Counted from the first letter of the stretch, positions 1 through 8,760 are shown. The stretch: DNA of 64,000 nucleotides from Mariluticola halotolerans (GCF_021611515.1 NZ_CP090960.1:1860001-1924000), one strand, 5' to 3'. Program-made: numbers and translations. The notes: generated by a model from the sequence alone, not told the origin.

Positions 1-1105
1 CGCGCGCCATCTGGTCGGGATCAACTTTCAGCGTTACCGCATCAGGCACATTATTGGCATAGCCCACATCCGGGTGCCCGGCGAGGCCGGCATCGAAGGC
101 GGCCTCATCCACCAGCGCGCGCAGATCCACCGGCTGCGGGCGGGGCGGGGTCGCGCTTTGACGGCCATAATCGAGCACAGACTGGGCAAAGCCGATGGCC
201 TTGTCGAGGGTTTGCACAAGGCGCGGGGCCAGCCTTTGCACTTTCGGATCATCAAGGGTTGCCACCTGATCGGAGAGCAATTGTGCCGAGGTCAGGGTAT
301 TGCGCAAATCATGATTGATCTTGGCGACAGCCAGACCCAGATCAGCCAGATGGCGGCGCTGGCGCAGCATGGCGAACAGGTCCGCTTCCATCGCGGCCAG
401 TTCCCGCTCGGCAATGCCGATTTCGTCGCGCCGGCTGGAGGCGCGGATGATCAGGGTGGCGTTTTCCGGCGCTTTGCGGAAAGACACCATATTGGCAATC
501 AGCCGCTGGATCGGGCCAATCACCGCCCGGTTGAGGAAAACAAACAGCACCAGTGCGGTCATCGCCGCCACGATCAGCGACAAAAAGAAAATATTACGCG
601 AATAAACCAGCATGCCAGCGCGCAGAGGGGCTTCGGAAACCAGCACCTCAATGATATTGCCCTCACCCCCGGGCACCGGTCCGACAATGCGCATGGTGCG
701 GTCCGAACCGAAAAACAGGGTGTCGAGCGCCCCGGCCATCAGGTTGAAAGGGGTACGTTCGCGTTGATCGGCGGTTATCGCGGCCATGGGCATGTCGGTG
801 CCCGAGCGCTCGATCAGCTGGCTCAGACCGTCGCGGCGGTAAACGACCGCCTCCGCCATGGCAGACCTTAACAACCGGTCGGCCAGCCCGTCGGGCAGGT
901 CCATGGCATCGGGCACAATGTCGAGCACCCGGACCGCAACAGCGGCGACCGACAGCTTGTCGTCCAGCCAGTTGGCACGAAAATTGGCGACGGAGGGCAC
1001 ATAAAGCACCACCTCGACCGCCAGAATCACAAAAATGATCGTGGTGATCAGTTTCACCGACAGGCCGGAAAATGGCCCCGGCACCTGGTCTGTGCTTGCC
1101 CTCAT
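1..1105 (-). CDS. Sensor histidine kinase, 3' part outside the window
   Basis: An open minus-strand frame runs from an ATG at 1105 to the window edge, giving 368 residues. It has a membrane segment near residues 16-36, a periplasmic stretch of about 130 residues, a second membrane segment near 169-191 and a HAMP-like linker near 192-245. A dimerisation/phosphoacceptor segment follows with the H-box KINHDLRN, where His265 is the likely phosphorylation site. The ATP-binding domain lies beyond the edge. This is the usual plan of an inner-membrane two-component sensor. Its partner and signal cannot be seen. It ends upstream of, and on the same strand as, the flavoprotein gene at 1131-2561, with a 25-base gap. 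The kinase call is firm; any finer function would be a guess. Confidence 0.86.
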   Translation of the reverse strand, partial: MRASTDQVPGPFSGLSVKLITTIIFVILAVEVVLYVPSVANFRANWLDDKLSVAAVAVRVLDIVPDAMDLPDGLADRLLRSAMAEAVVYRRDGLSQLIERSGTDMPMAAITADQRERTPFNLMAGALDTLFFGSDRTMRIVGPVPGGEGNIIEVLVSEAPLRAGMLVYSRNIFFLSLIVAAMTALVLFVFLNRAVIGPIQRLIANMVSFRKAPENATLIIRASSRRDEIGIAERELAAMEADLFAMLRQRRHLADLGLAVAKINHDLRNTLTSAQLLSDQVATLDDPKVQRLAPRLVQTLDKAIGFAQSVLDYGRQSATPPRPQPVDLRALVDEAAFDAGLAGHPDVGYANNVPDAVTLKVDPDQMAR

Positions 1106-1130
1106 AACAAACCAGTCTACCCGGAATTGA

Positions 1131-2561
1131 TTATGGCAACAAACGGATTAGCCGGGTCCACCGGCCTATCCACGGATTGTCCAGCTTGTCGTGATAGAAT
1201 TCGACGCCGACCCGCTTGGCCAGTTCGGACAGGGTTGGATACGGCGCGACGAATTTCAGCAGGCTGCCCGCTTTCAAACCATTGGCAATGGCAAAGGCGA
1301 AAAGGGATATCAGTTCGCCCGCGTGGGCCCCCACAATGCCGCAACCGAGAATCTTGCCATTCCTGTGGGCTATCATCTTGACCATGCCCGAGGTTTCGCG
1401 TTCGGCGCGGGCGCGGTCATTCTCGGCATAGGACCAGCGCAAAACCTTGAACTTGTCGCCGTATTTTTCGCGGGCGTCCTTCTCGGTCATGCCGACATTG
1501 GCAATCTCGGGGTCGGTATAGGTTGCCCAGGGAATAATCGATGTGTCGTTTTTCACCGGCAGGCCAAACAGCGCATTGCGCACCACAAGCCCGGCCTGAT
1601 AGCCGGCAACATGGGTGAATTGCAGCCCGCCTGTGACATCGCCAATGGCATAGATGCGCCGGTTGGAGGTGCGCAGACCCGCATTGACGGCAATGCCGCG
1701 CTTGTCATGTTTCACCCGCGCCTCAGTCAGCCCCAGATCACCGATACCCGGCGCACGTCCGGCGGCAATCAGCAAGTGCGTGCCGGTCACCGTCTCGCGC
1801 AATTCGCCCGCTTCAACGGTCACGGCAATACCGCCCCCGTCGGCAGGCGCCACCCCGGTCACCCCGGTATTGGCGCGCACCACAACCCCATCGTCCTCGA
1901 TGCGGCGCAGCGCGATGGCGGTCAGTTCCGGGTCGTCCTTGCTCAGCGGGTCCTGCATTTCAATCACAGTCACCCGGGCGCCAAGGCGTTGATAGGCCTG
2001 CGCCAGTTCCATACCGATCGGGCCGCCGCCAATGATGATCAAATGGCCGGGCTTTTCGGTCAGGTCGAAAACGGTTTCATTGGTGAGAAACGGCACGCTG
2101 TCGAGACCGGGGATCGGGGGAATGGCCGCGCTGGAGCCGGTGGCAATAACAAAGCGGCGCGCCTCAATCCGGGTCTCTCCGGCCTCAAGCGTGCGGGCAT
2201 TGATGAACTTGCCATGCGCCTTGACCACCTTGGCGCCCAGCGCCTCGAACCGCTCCACGCTGTCATGGGGGGCGATGCTGTCGATCACATCATGCACATG
2301 CTTGTGCACGAGGCCGAAATCCACTTTGGGGGCCGCATAGCGCACCCCGTAAAGCGCCGAGACATTATGGGTATTGGCGTGCCGCGATGCAGCGATCAGC
2401 GCCTTGGAGGGCACGCAGCCCGTGTTCAGGCAGTCACCGCCCATTGCCCCTTTTTCAACCAGCACCACACTTGCGCCGAAAGCACGGGCGGCGGCGGCAA
2501 CGGTAAGGCCGGCAGAGCCCCCACCGATAATGCAAAGGTCCGGGGTGAAGATTTCAGCCAT
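1131..2561 (-). CDS. Class I pyridine-nucleotide disulfide oxidoreductase, MerA/Lpd-like
   Basis: This is a 476-residue flavoprotein with an N-terminal FAD motif (GGGSAG, residues 13-18), the redox-active disulfide GGDCLNTGCVPSK (Cys44/Cys49), an NAD(P)-binding motif GGGPIGMELA near residue 180 and a C-terminal dimerisation domain. In true dihydrolipoamide dehydrogenases and glutathione reductases the C-terminal motif carries a catalytic His before Pro-Thr. Here it reads YPTLSE, with Tyr441 in that place, so a standard Lpd role is unlikely. MerA-like reductases with a TVP38 neighbour are common, but the N-terminal heavy-metal domain of MerA is absent and no mer genes are near. It lies 40 bases downstream of the TVP38 gene on the same strand, probably as one operon. 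The substrate is unknown. Confidence 0.88.
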   Translation of the reverse strand: MAEIFTPDLCIIGGGSAGLTVAAAARAFGASVVLVEKGAMGGDCLNTGCVPSKALIAASRHANTHNVSALYGVRYAAPKVDFGLVHKHVHDVIDSIAPHDSVERFEALGAKVVKAHGKFINARTLEAGETRIEARRFVIATGSSAAIPPIPGLDSVPFLTNETVFDLTEKPGHLIIIGGGPIGMELAQAYQRLGARVTVIEMQDPLSKDDPELTAIALRRIEDDGVVVRANTGVTGVAPADGGGIAVTVEAGELRETVTGTHLLIAAGRAPGIGDLGLTEARVKHDKRGIAVNAGLRTSNRRIYAIGDVTGGLQFTHVAGYQAGLVVRNALFGLPVKNDTSIIPWATYTDPEIANVGMTEKDAREKYGDKFKVLRWSYAENDRARAERETSGMVKMIAHRNGKILGCGIVGAHAGELISLFAFAIANGLKAGSLLKFVAPYPTLSELAKRVGVEFYHDKLDNPWIGRWTRLIRLLP

Positions 2562-2601
2562 GGATCAGGTTTCCTTGGAATTTGGGTCGCGCTTTTATCG
2601 C

Positions 2602-3378
2602 TCAGGCAGATCGGCGCAAGCGTTTTAACACAACCGGAATTAACGACACCACGCCCAGCAGGGCGAACGCGATGAGAATTTGTGGTGTCACCAGATCACC
2701 GGGGCTCAGGGCCTCGCCGCAGGGGGCGATTTCAGCAAGACAGGCTTCGCTCCGCTCGATGACGATGGAGCGCAGGCCCTCCCCGGCAAAGGCATAGGCG
2801 ATGACGCCGGGAATAATGCCGACAAAAGTGGTCCAGACAAAGATGATGAAGGGCACGCCGAGAATCGCGGGCACCACATTGACCAGCGTGAAGGGGAAAA
2901 CCGGGGCCAGACGCAGAAACAACATATAGCTTGTGGCATCGGCCCGAAAGCCATCCGCCATCTTGTTCAATGCGCCACCGGCCCGTGCCCGGAAAAAATC
3001 AGCGAGGGCATAGCGGGCTGCCAGATAAAGAACACAGGCGCCAAAGGTCGCGCCGAACAGAACAATAATTCCGCCAACCATCCAGCCGAACAGCAGCCCG
3101 ATCGAGACGGTAAGCAGCCAGGCCGCAGGAAAAGAGACAGATGTGGCCAGCGTATAAATCAGCATTGCGCCCAGCGCCGACAGCACGGGCCGCTCGCCGA
3201 TCAGGTTGGTCAGGGTGCCATATTGCAGGGCGATGCGGTCAAAACTCAGTTCGCGGTGCAGGCCGGTTGCGAAAATCGCGGCAATGGCCGCCAATAGAAC
3301 CGCCAGCGGCAATAGGCGCTTGAGCGCAGTTTTCGGCCGGGCGCGCCCCGCAGGTTCGGTCTTTTGGGCGTTGGACAT
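2602..3378 (-). CDS. TVP38/TMEM64 family inner-membrane protein
   Basis: This 258-residue polytopic protein has a basic N-terminus, a first membrane segment near residues 22-42 and several later ones. The SNARE-associated (VTT/DedA-like) core is recognisable around residues 70-200, with a glycine-rich re-entrant stretch (LLFGWMVGG) and a second half containing FLRLAPVFPFTLVN, a pattern typical of TVP38 proteins. The family is linked to lipid or membrane homeostasis, but the biochemical role of bacterial members is unsettled. It is transcribed with the flavoprotein at 1131-2561, a recurrent pairing that suggests a membrane-linked redox or export function. The start is the ATG at 3378, and the length is normal for the family. 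Confidence 0.88.
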   Translation of the reverse strand: MSNAQKTEPAGRARPKTALKRLLPLAVLLAAIAAIFATGLHRELSFDRIALQYGTLTNLIGERPVLSALGAMLIYTLATSVSFPAAWLLTVSIGLLFGWMVGGIIVLFGATFGACVLYLAARYALADFFRARAGGALNKMADGFRADATSYMLFLRLAPVFPFTLVNVVPAILGVPFIIFVWTTFVGIIPGVIAYAFAGEGLRSIVIERSEACLAEIAPCGEALSPGDLVTPQILIAFALLGVVSLIPVVLKRLRRSA

Positions 3379-3458
3379 GGAGACAGGCGGCTTTCAGGTT
3401 CGGCATGGCTGCAAGTTAGCTATTGTGGTGTAATCGGCTCCGGTCTAAAAGTCGCCAT

Positions 3459-3480
3459 CCTCTCACTCAGACGTGAGAGG
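3459..3480. promoter_or_regulatory. 8-bp perfect inverted repeat between TVP38 and rpmH
   Basis: CCTCTCAC and GTGAGAGG flank a 6-base spacer. The repeat is about 80 bases upstream of the TVP38 start and about 45 bases upstream of the rpmH -35 element. It could be an operator for the minus-strand operon or a hairpin in its leader. No protein can be assigned. Confidence 0.35.
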
Positions 3481-3523
3481 GTGTGAACGGGCTGGGCATC
3501 GTCGCTTCCATTGCGTTGTTGCG

Positions 3524-3552
3524 TTGACTTGGCCCCCAGTTTTTCATATAAG
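3524..3552 (+). promoter_or_regulatory. Sigma-70-type promoter of the rpmH operon
   Basis: TTGACT (3524-3529) and TATAAG (3547-3552) are separated by exactly 17 bases. Transcription would start near 3559, leaving a leader of about 100 bases before rpmH. The strong match fits a ribosomal-protein operon. The stretch 3379-3657 otherwise holds only the inverted repeat at 3459. Confidence 0.65.
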
Positions 3553-3657
3553 CCGCGCAACTCTGCCGTGGGTCTGGTGTTTCACCGGGCGACCACAGCT
3601 TTAAACCTTTACGCAGCGAACGAATAGAGGAACCGTGCCCTCGCGCGGTCTGGTCTT

Positions 3658-3792
3658 ATGAAGCGTACTTTTCAGCCAAGCCGCCTGGTGCGTACCCGTC
3701 GTCACGGCTTCCGTGCACGTATGGCAACCAAAAACGGCCGTAAAATTTTGAACGCACGGCGCGCCCGCGGCCGTAAGCGTCTGTCAGCCTAA
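3658..3792 (+). CDS. rpmH: 50S ribosomal protein L34
   Basis: This 44-codon gene encodes the highly basic L34 protein of the large ribosomal subunit. It begins MKRTFQPS and contains the conserved [15 protein letters not shown] stretch followed by a basic C-terminal tail, all diagnostic of L34. The length is exactly typical. It is the first gene of the conserved rpmH-rnpA-yidC-engB order and lies 13 bases before rnpA. The promoter at 3524-3552 is well placed to drive the operon. Confidence 0.98.
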   Translation: MKRTFQPSRLVRTRRHGFRARMATKNGRKILNARRARGRKRLSA

Positions 3793-3805
3793 GGCATTCC
3801 GGCCG

Positions 3806-4207
3806 ATGTCGGCCGTGCCTGATACTGTGCCCAGACTGCGCCGCTTGACCAAGCGCGCGCAGTTTTTGCGCGCCGCACGCGGCGTTCGGGCAAGCAGGCG
3901 CAGCTTTATGCTGCAGGCCATCCGATCGGATCATGATATGCCCGGCATCGGTTACACCGTTACCAAGAAAACCGGCAACTCGCCGGAACGCAGCCGCATC
4001 AAGCGGCGGCTGCGCGCGGCCGTTCAGGCCTGCGCGGCCGAGTTTCATCCCCAATATGATTATGTGCTGATCGGACGCCGCGAGGCGCTCGGCGAACCTT
4101 TTAGTGGACTCGTGAGCCATCTCAGCGCGCTTTTATCCCGCGTTCATGCTAATCAGCAGGACGCTGCCCGCCAGAATTCCAACCGGCACGACGCCAAGCA
4201 GACCTAA
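3806..4207 (+). CDS. rnpA: Ribonuclease P protein component
   Basis: This 133-residue basic protein is the protein subunit of RNase P, which with the RNA subunit removes 5' leaders from pre-tRNAs. The N-terminal RLTKRAQFLRAARG motif and the conserved basic signature RSRIKRRLRAAV, equivalent to the RNR motif of the family, are both present. The C-terminal 25 residues are a polar extension typical of alphaproteobacterial members. It sits between rpmH and yidC and ends 7 bases before the yidC ATG, which indicates an operon. Confidence 0.96.
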   Translation: MSAVPDTVPRLRRLTKRAQFLRAARGVRASRRSFMLQAIRSDHDMPGIGYTVTKKTGNSPERSRIKRRLRAAVQACAAEFHPQYDYVLIGRREALGEPFSGLVSHLSALLSRVHANQQDAARQNSNRHDAKQT

Positions 4208-4214
4208 GAGAGCC

Positions 4215-6044
4215 ATGCAAGATTCACGCAATATGATCCTCGCCATTGTCCTCAGCATCGCTGTGCTGTTCGGTTGGCAGTATTTCGTCGCCGGTCCGCA
4301 GATGGAACGCGCCGCCAAACAGGCCGAGATTACAGCGGCCCAGGAGGCAGGTGCAGAGACCACCAATCTGCCCACCCCCACCAATCCTGACGGCAGCGTG
4401 GCCCAGCCGGCCGCAACAGCCGGTGTCGGGGCGACCTTTGCCAACCGCGATGACGCGATTGCCGCGCAGCCGCGTGTCGAGATCGACACCCCGGCCCTTG
4501 CCGGTTCGATCAATCTGGTCGGTGCCCGGCTCGATGATCTGGAGCTCAAGGATTACCGCGAGACGGTTGACCCCGATTCGCCGGTCATCACCCTGTTGTC
4601 GCCTTCCGGCGTTGATGACGCCTATTTTGCCGAACAGGGCTGGGTTGCCTCGGGCGGCGATGTCAAACTGCCTGATTCAAAGACCGAATGGGCCGTGGAC
4701 GGCAATAGCCGCCTGACCCATACAAACCCGGTCACCCTCACCTATGACAATGGTGAAGGCCTCACGTTCCGCCGCACTTTCGCGGTTGATGACCATTATC
4801 TCTTCACCGTCACCCAGACCGTGGAAAACACCGGCACCGACGCGATTTCGATCTATCCTTATGCGCGCGTTGCCCGTCACGGCACGCCGCAGGTGCAGAA
4901 CTTCTTCGTCCAGCACGAAGGCCCACTCGGTGTGCTCGGCGACAAGAACCTTGTTTCTTTGAAATATTCCGATCTGGAAAAAGAGCAGCAGGTTGACGTG
5001 TCCTCGACCGGTGGCTGGCTCGGCATTACCGACAAATACTGGGCAACTGCCGTGCTGCCGAAGCCAGATGCGGGCATTAATGCCCGTTTCGCCTGGAGCC
5101 GTCCGGGCAATCTCAATATTTACCAGACCAGCTTTGTGGGCAATACGCCGGTCGCTGTGGCGCCGGGCGCAACTGCCTCGAACACCAGCTATGTGTTTGC
5201 CGGTGCCAAGGAAGAATCAGTCATTGCCTCTTATGAAGAGAATTTCAGCTTTGACCGGCTGGAATTGCTGATCGACTGGGGCTGGCTGCACTTCATCACC
5301 AAGCCGCTCTTCCTGCTGTTGCGTTTCCTTTATGGCATTCTGGGCAATTTCGGCCTCGCCATTCTGGGTGTGACCGTCATCATCAAGGCGCTGTTCTTCC
5401 CGCTGGCCAGCCGTTCCTACGCTTCCATGGCCGCCATGCGCCGTGTGCAGCCGGAAATGAAGGCCCTGCAGGAGCGCTTCAAGGATGATCGCGCCGGGCA
5501 GCAGCAGGCGATGATGGAGCTCTACAAGAAAGAGAAGATCAACCCGATCTCCGGTTGCTGGCCGGTCCTCATCCAGATCCCGGTGTTCTACGCGCTTTAT
5601 ACGGTTCTGTTCATCAGCCTTGAAATGCGCCACGCGCCGTTCTTTGGCTGGATTCAGGATCTGGCGGCACCCGATCCCACCAATATTTTCACCCTGTTCG
5701 GGCTGATCCCCTGGGACCCCACCGTGCTGCCAATCGTTGGGCATTTCCTTGCCCTTGGCATCTGGCCGGTGATCATGGGGCTGACCATGTGGGTGCAAAT
5801 GAAGCTGAACCCGCCCCCCACCGATCCAAGCCAGGCGATGATCTTTGCCTTCATGCCGATCATCTTCACCTTCATGCTGGGCACATTCCCTGCGGGTCTG
5901 GTGATCTACTGGGCATGGAACAACACGCTTTCGGTCACCCAGCAATGGGTCATCATGAAGCGTCATGGCGTGGAAGTGAACTTGCTGGGCAATATCCTTT
6001 CAAGCTTCAAGCGCAAACCCGCGCCCGACAAGACAGGCGAATAA
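4215..6044 (+). CDS. yidC: Membrane protein insertase YidC
   Basis: This 609-residue YidC/Oxa1/Alb3 insertase catalyses Sec-dependent and independent insertion of inner-membrane proteins. The ATG at 4215 was chosen because the protein then starts MQDSRNMILAIVLSIAVLF, the usual first membrane segment; an upstream ATG at 4146 lies inside rnpA. After a variable linker there is a periplasmic beta-supersandwich domain (about residues 75-350), then the conserved C-terminal region with five membrane segments. The groove arginine lies in the segment around residues 395-430 (PLASRSYASMAAMRRVQ). The length is normal for Gram-negative YidC. It is followed 6 bases later by engB. Confidence 0.97.
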   Translation: MQDSRNMILAIVLSIAVLFGWQYFVAGPQMERAAKQAEITAAQEAGAETTNLPTPTNPDGSVAQPAATAGVGATFANRDDAIAAQPRVEIDTPALAGSINLVGARLDDLELKDYRETVDPDSPVITLLSPSGVDDAYFAEQGWVASGGDVKLPDSKTEWAVDGNSRLTHTNPVTLTYDNGEGLTFRRTFAVDDHYLFTVTQTVENTGTDAISIYPYARVARHGTPQVQNFFVQHEGPLGVLGDKNLVSLKYSDLEKEQQVDVSSTGGWLGITDKYWATAVLPKPDAGINARFAWSRPGNLNIYQTSFVGNTPVAVAPGATASNTSYVFAGAKEESVIASYEENFSFDRLELLIDWGWLHFITKPLFLLLRFLYGILGNFGLAILGVTVIIKALFFPLASRSYASMAAMRRVQPEMKALQERFKDDRAGQQQAMMELYKKEKINPISGCWPVLIQIPVFYALYTVLFISLEMRHAPFFGWIQDLAAPDPTNIFTLFGLIPWDPTVLPIVGHFLALGIWPVIMGLTMWVQMKLNPPPTDPSQAMIFAFMPIIFTFMLGTFPAGLVIYWAWNNTLSVTQQWVIMKRHGVEVNLLGNILSSFKRKPAPDKTGE

Positions 6045-6050
6045 AGCATC

Positions 6051-6698
6051 GTGGACGATATCACTGGTCCCAGTGCAGCAATGATCGAGGCCGGGCGGCT
6101 GTTATTCGCCCGGCCCTTCGAATTCATCAAGGGGTGCGTACGCATCTCCGACCTGCCCCCCTCCGACATGCTCGAAATCGCCTTTGCCGGCCGCTCCAAT
6201 GTGGGCAAGTCGTCACTGATCAATGCCCTTGTCGGCATGAGCGCTCTGGCGCGCACCTCGAACACGCCGGGGCGCACCCAGGAACTCAATATTTTTGAAA
6301 ACGCCCATGGCCCGCTGCGCATTGTTGATATGCCCGGCTATGGTTTCGCCCAGGCGCCCAAGCCCAAGGTTGAGGCGTGGAACAAGCTGATCCATTCCTA
6401 TCTGGTCGGCCGCCCCAATCTGCGCCGCGTCTATGTGCTGATTGATGGGCGTCACGGGGCCAAGGCCAATGACCTCTCGGTAATGAACGAGCTGGATTCC
6501 GCCGCTGTCAGCTATCAGATCATTCTGACCAAGGCCGACAAGCCCTCGGAAAAAGACCTGCAAAAAGCCATCGAGATCACCAAAAAAGCCATCGCCAAGC
6601 GCCCCGCCGCTCACCCGGAGGTCATCATCACCTCCAGCGAAAAAGGCACCGGGCTGGAACTGGTGCGCGCCGAAGTGGCGGCTTTTCTGGCCGGCTAG
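6051..6698 (+). CDS. engB: Ribosome biogenesis GTP-binding protein YihA/EngB
   Basis: This 215-residue TrmE-Era-EngA-EngB-Septin-type GTPase is needed for late assembly of the 50S subunit. It has G1 [12 protein letters not shown], a G2-region threonine in NTPGRTQE, G3 DMPGYG and G4 TKAD. The most upstream start compatible with yidC is the GTG at 6051; an ATG at 6081 would remove ten residues. The 6-base gap to yidC supports co-transcription. In many Hyphomicrobiales argB follows directly. Here repeats and a block of minus-strand genes intervene. Confidence 0.96.
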   Translation: MDDITGPSAAMIEAGRLLFARPFEFIKGCVRISDLPPSDMLEIAFAGRSNVGKSSLINALVGMSALARTSNTPGRTQELNIFENAHGPLRIVDMPGYGFAQAPKPKVEAWNKLIHSYLVGRPNLRRVYVLIDGRHGAKANDLSVMNELDSAAVSYQIILTKADKPSEKDLQKAIEITKKAIAKRPAAHPEVIITSSEKGTGLELVRAEVAAFLAG

Positions 6699-6748
6699 GC
6701 TGTTCCGGCCACTGGTTTGAAGAGCACTTCACCCGCCAGCACTCCAAT

Positions 6749-6853
6749 GTCATTCCCGCGCAGGCGGGAATCCAGTCCGCCGCGTCAGCGACGTAAAGAC
6801 TCTTGCGCGGGCAGGACTGCCCGCACTGGATTCCCGTTTTCACGGGAATGACG
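6749..6853. repeat. Dispersed palindromic repeat with GTCATTCCCG ends
   Basis: The left end reads GTCATTCCCGCGCAGGCGGG and the right end is its imperfect reverse complement, finishing ACGGGAATGAC. Together they bracket about 105 bases that could fold as one long hairpin. Elements of this type are common non-coding repeats in proteobacterial intergenic regions. It lies directly after engB, and no frame in it looks coding. Confidence 0.75.
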
Positions 6854-6887
6854 ATGTGATCGGATGAAGCTCACAACGTCCCCAAAC

Positions 6888-6966
6888 CCTCATGGTGAGC
6901 CTGTCGAACCACGCGGGTTTCAGCACGGTGCGTGCCGCCCATCCTTCGACAAGCTCAGGATGAGGT
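6888..6966. repeat. Dispersed inverted repeat containing TTCGACAAGCTCAGGAT
   Basis: CCTCATGGTGAGCCTGTCGA at the left is repeated imperfectly in reverse orientation at the right as TTCGACAAGCTCAGGATGAGG. This matches a widespread alphaproteobacterial intergenic repeat built on the TCGACAAGCTCAGG core. It is the second of three unrelated repeat types packed between engB and the hydrolase gene. Confidence 0.72.
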
Positions 6967-6996
6967 CGGTGCGGAAGCCACCCCAAAACCCTCCCT

Positions 6997-7029
6997 CGTC
7001 ATTGCGAGCGGCCAAAGGCCGTGCGGCAA
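6997..7029. repeat. Half-unit of the GTCATTGCGAGCG repeat family
   Basis: CGTCATTGCGAGCGGCCAAA followed by GGCCGTGCGGCAA is one arm of a repeat. A related arm is at 23119-23162, and a full palindromic copy is at 50502-50599. Here only one arm is present, immediately before the stop codon of the hydrolase gene at 7041. Confidence 0.65.
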
Positions 7030-7040
7030 ACACCGTAGCT

Positions 7041-8018
7041 CTAGTTACCCGCCATGCAGCGAACTTCGGTTTCGGATGCCAGCCGCGCCCGCACCCAGGC
7101 CGCCGACGCCTCAGCGACTTCGGCCATGTGGCTGACACCGCCGACATCGCCCATGGCATGATTATAGCCGGGGAATTCCCAATAGGTCAGATTGCAGCGC
7201 CCGGCGGCGGCAAACAAATCACTGACAATGCGCGCGGTATCCACTGGGGATGAAGGGTCGTTTCCGCCCTGAATCAGCAAAAAGGCGGTGTCGGCCTTGA
7301 TCATGTCATCACCAACCCGACGGTCAATAATATCGGCCCAGAAGCGGTAGGATGAACCCGCCCAGGTTTCGGCGCTATCAGGGTTTTCCCGCGCCGTTGC
7401 AAAGGCCTGATCAACCGTCGGCCAGCCCTCGGGCGGAATGGTCTGTCGCACCATCTCCCCAAACGGCAACCCGCCGCCGGTCGATAGCAGCACGGCGGCA
7501 TCGGCGTTGACCTGCCCGGCCAGAATCGCCGCCACCAGCCCGCCCTCCGAGCCGCCAAACAGCACCAGTTCGCCATTCCACCACGGCGCGTCGCGCAAAT
7601 CTTCGATCACCCCGGCATAATCGGCCACACGCTGGGACACTGTATGATGGGCGTGAAATTCGGGCGGGCAATCCAGATCATTGGCATCCAGCGGCCGCGC
7701 CGGATCGATGCCATATTTATCCACTTTCAGCGCGACATAGTCTGAAAACATGGTTCTGATGGTGACGAGACTGGCGTTTTGCGCCACCGGAGCACAGCCC
7801 GATCCCTGCAATAGGACCAAAAGCGCGGTCTTTTTCGACGCATCGGGGATATCCAGTTCATAGTGGATCACGCTGCCATCCGGGCGCGCCAGAGTATTGG
7901 TCATCCGCCCCTTGGCCGCAGCGGGAAACACCAGCAAAAGAACAAGGCCCACCAGCAGCAAGACCCTCGCTATCAAAGCGATAAAACCATGGCGGCAGCA
8001 ATTTTCCCCGAACGCCAT
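7041..8018 (-). CDS. Exported or membrane-anchored alpha/beta hydrolase
   Basis: The 325-residue product has an N-terminal hydrophobic segment (about residues 12-33, ending before AAAKG) that looks like a signal peptide or anchor, then an alpha/beta-hydrolase fold. The nucleophile elbow is GGSEGG, the acid is probably in GGNDPSSPVD and the catalytic His in GYNHAMGD, in the order and spacing of prolyl-oligopeptidase/S9-like hydrolases. The substrate cannot be deduced. It is 4 bases downstream of the glutamine amidotransferase gene on the same strand, so the two are probably co-transcribed. Confidence 0.75.
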   Translation of the reverse strand: MAFGENCCRHGFIALIARVLLLVGLVLLLVFPAAAKGRMTNTLARPDGSVIHYELDIPDASKKTALLVLLQGSGCAPVAQNASLVTIRTMFSDYVALKVDKYGIDPARPLDANDLDCPPEFHAHHTVSQRVADYAGVIEDLRDAPWWNGELVLFGGSEGGLVAAILAGQVNADAAVLLSTGGGLPFGEMVRQTIPPEGWPTVDQAFATARENPDSAETWAGSSYRFWADIIDRRVGDDMIKADTAFLLIQGGNDPSSPVDTARIVSDLFAAAGRCNLTYWEFPGYNHAMGDVGGVSHMAEVAEASAAWVRARLASETEVRCMAGN

Positions 8019-8022
8019 TCCC

Positions 8023-8736
8023 CTACCCCCGATCGGTGAAAAACCGGGTCAGGCCCCTGGCCACTTCAGGGCTGTCGACCGGCGTATCGAGACTGCGATC
8101 AACCGCTTCGACCTCGTCATCGCTTAAGGGGTTGTTGCGGCGCAGTTCAACCAGCCCACGGGAGAAATCCTCGTTGAATTCGGGATGCGGCTGCATGCTC
8201 ATTGCCGCGCCATTGCGATAGATCAGCCCCGCATTGGGGGTGAAATCGGAGGCCAGAAACACCTCAGCGTCAGCCGGGGGCGCAATGACCTGATCCTGAT
8301 GGCTGGCGGCAATGGCCACAGCGTCGCCGATACCGTTCATGAACCCCGGCTTGTTTTTCACCGCATAGACCTGCCGGCCCAGCCCCCAGCCTTTTTCCGA
8401 TTTGCGCACATCGCCGCCCAACGCATCGGCCATGATCTGATGGCCAAAACAGATGCCCAGCGTCGGGGTCTTTGCGGCATAGGCGTCGCGGATAAAGGCG
8501 CGCAAAGGGTCCATCCATGGCAGCGAATCATAAACCCCGGCGGCGGAGCCGGTGATTACCACGCCTTCCAGATTGCGCGGATCCGGCAATGGGGCACCAT
8601 CAAGCAGGTAAACGCTCTCGAATGTGAGACCGGCGCCCGTTGCGGCAAACATGTCTTCAAAATGAGTGGGATAGCGCCCGAATTGCTGGCGCATAGGTGC
8701 CGGGCATTCCCCGACCTGCAGGATTGTCAGTTTCAT
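8023..8736 (-). CDS. Class I glutamine amidotransferase-like protein
   Basis: This 237-residue protein has the class I GATase triad: the nucleophile Cys in GICFGHQ, then MQPHPEF carrying His and Glu. The oxyanion region VITGSAAGVYD is also present. It is a stand-alone GMP-synthase-like amidotransferase domain without a synthetase partner, as in the YfeJ-type and gamma-glutamyl-hydrolase-like groups. Such proteins hydrolyse glutamine or gamma-glutamyl compounds, and the exact substrate is open. It lies directly upstream of the hydrolase gene. Confidence 0.85.
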   Translation of the reverse strand: MKLTILQVGECPAPMRQQFGRYPTHFEDMFAATGAGLTFESVYLLDGAPLPDPRNLEGVVITGSAAGVYDSLPWMDPLRAFIRDAYAAKTPTLGICFGHQIMADALGGDVRKSEKGWGLGRQVYAVKNKPGFMNGIGDAVAIAASHQDQVIAPPADAEVFLASDFTPNAGLIYRNGAAMSMQPHPEFNEDFSRGLVELRRNNPLSDDEVEAVDRSLDTPVDSPEVARGLTRFFTDRG

Positions 8737-8760
8737 TAGAGCTCACTTGCGAATCGAACC

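Noticed and set aside
74-871. A long plus-strand open frame opposite the histidine kinase
   Set aside because: It is antisense to a kinase gene with clear H-box and membrane segments, and its product has no recognisable domains, so it is a GC-rich shadow frame.
1191-2675. A 494-codon plus-strand frame opposite the flavoprotein gene
   Set aside because: The minus strand encodes all motifs of a disulfide reductase. The plus-strand product is low in hydrophobic order and rich in Gly, Arg and His, as expected of a shadow.
6749-7029. A CRISPR array or phage attachment site
   Set aside because: The repeats are long, imperfect palindromes of three different types without regular spacing, direct repeats or a cas or integrase gene nearby.
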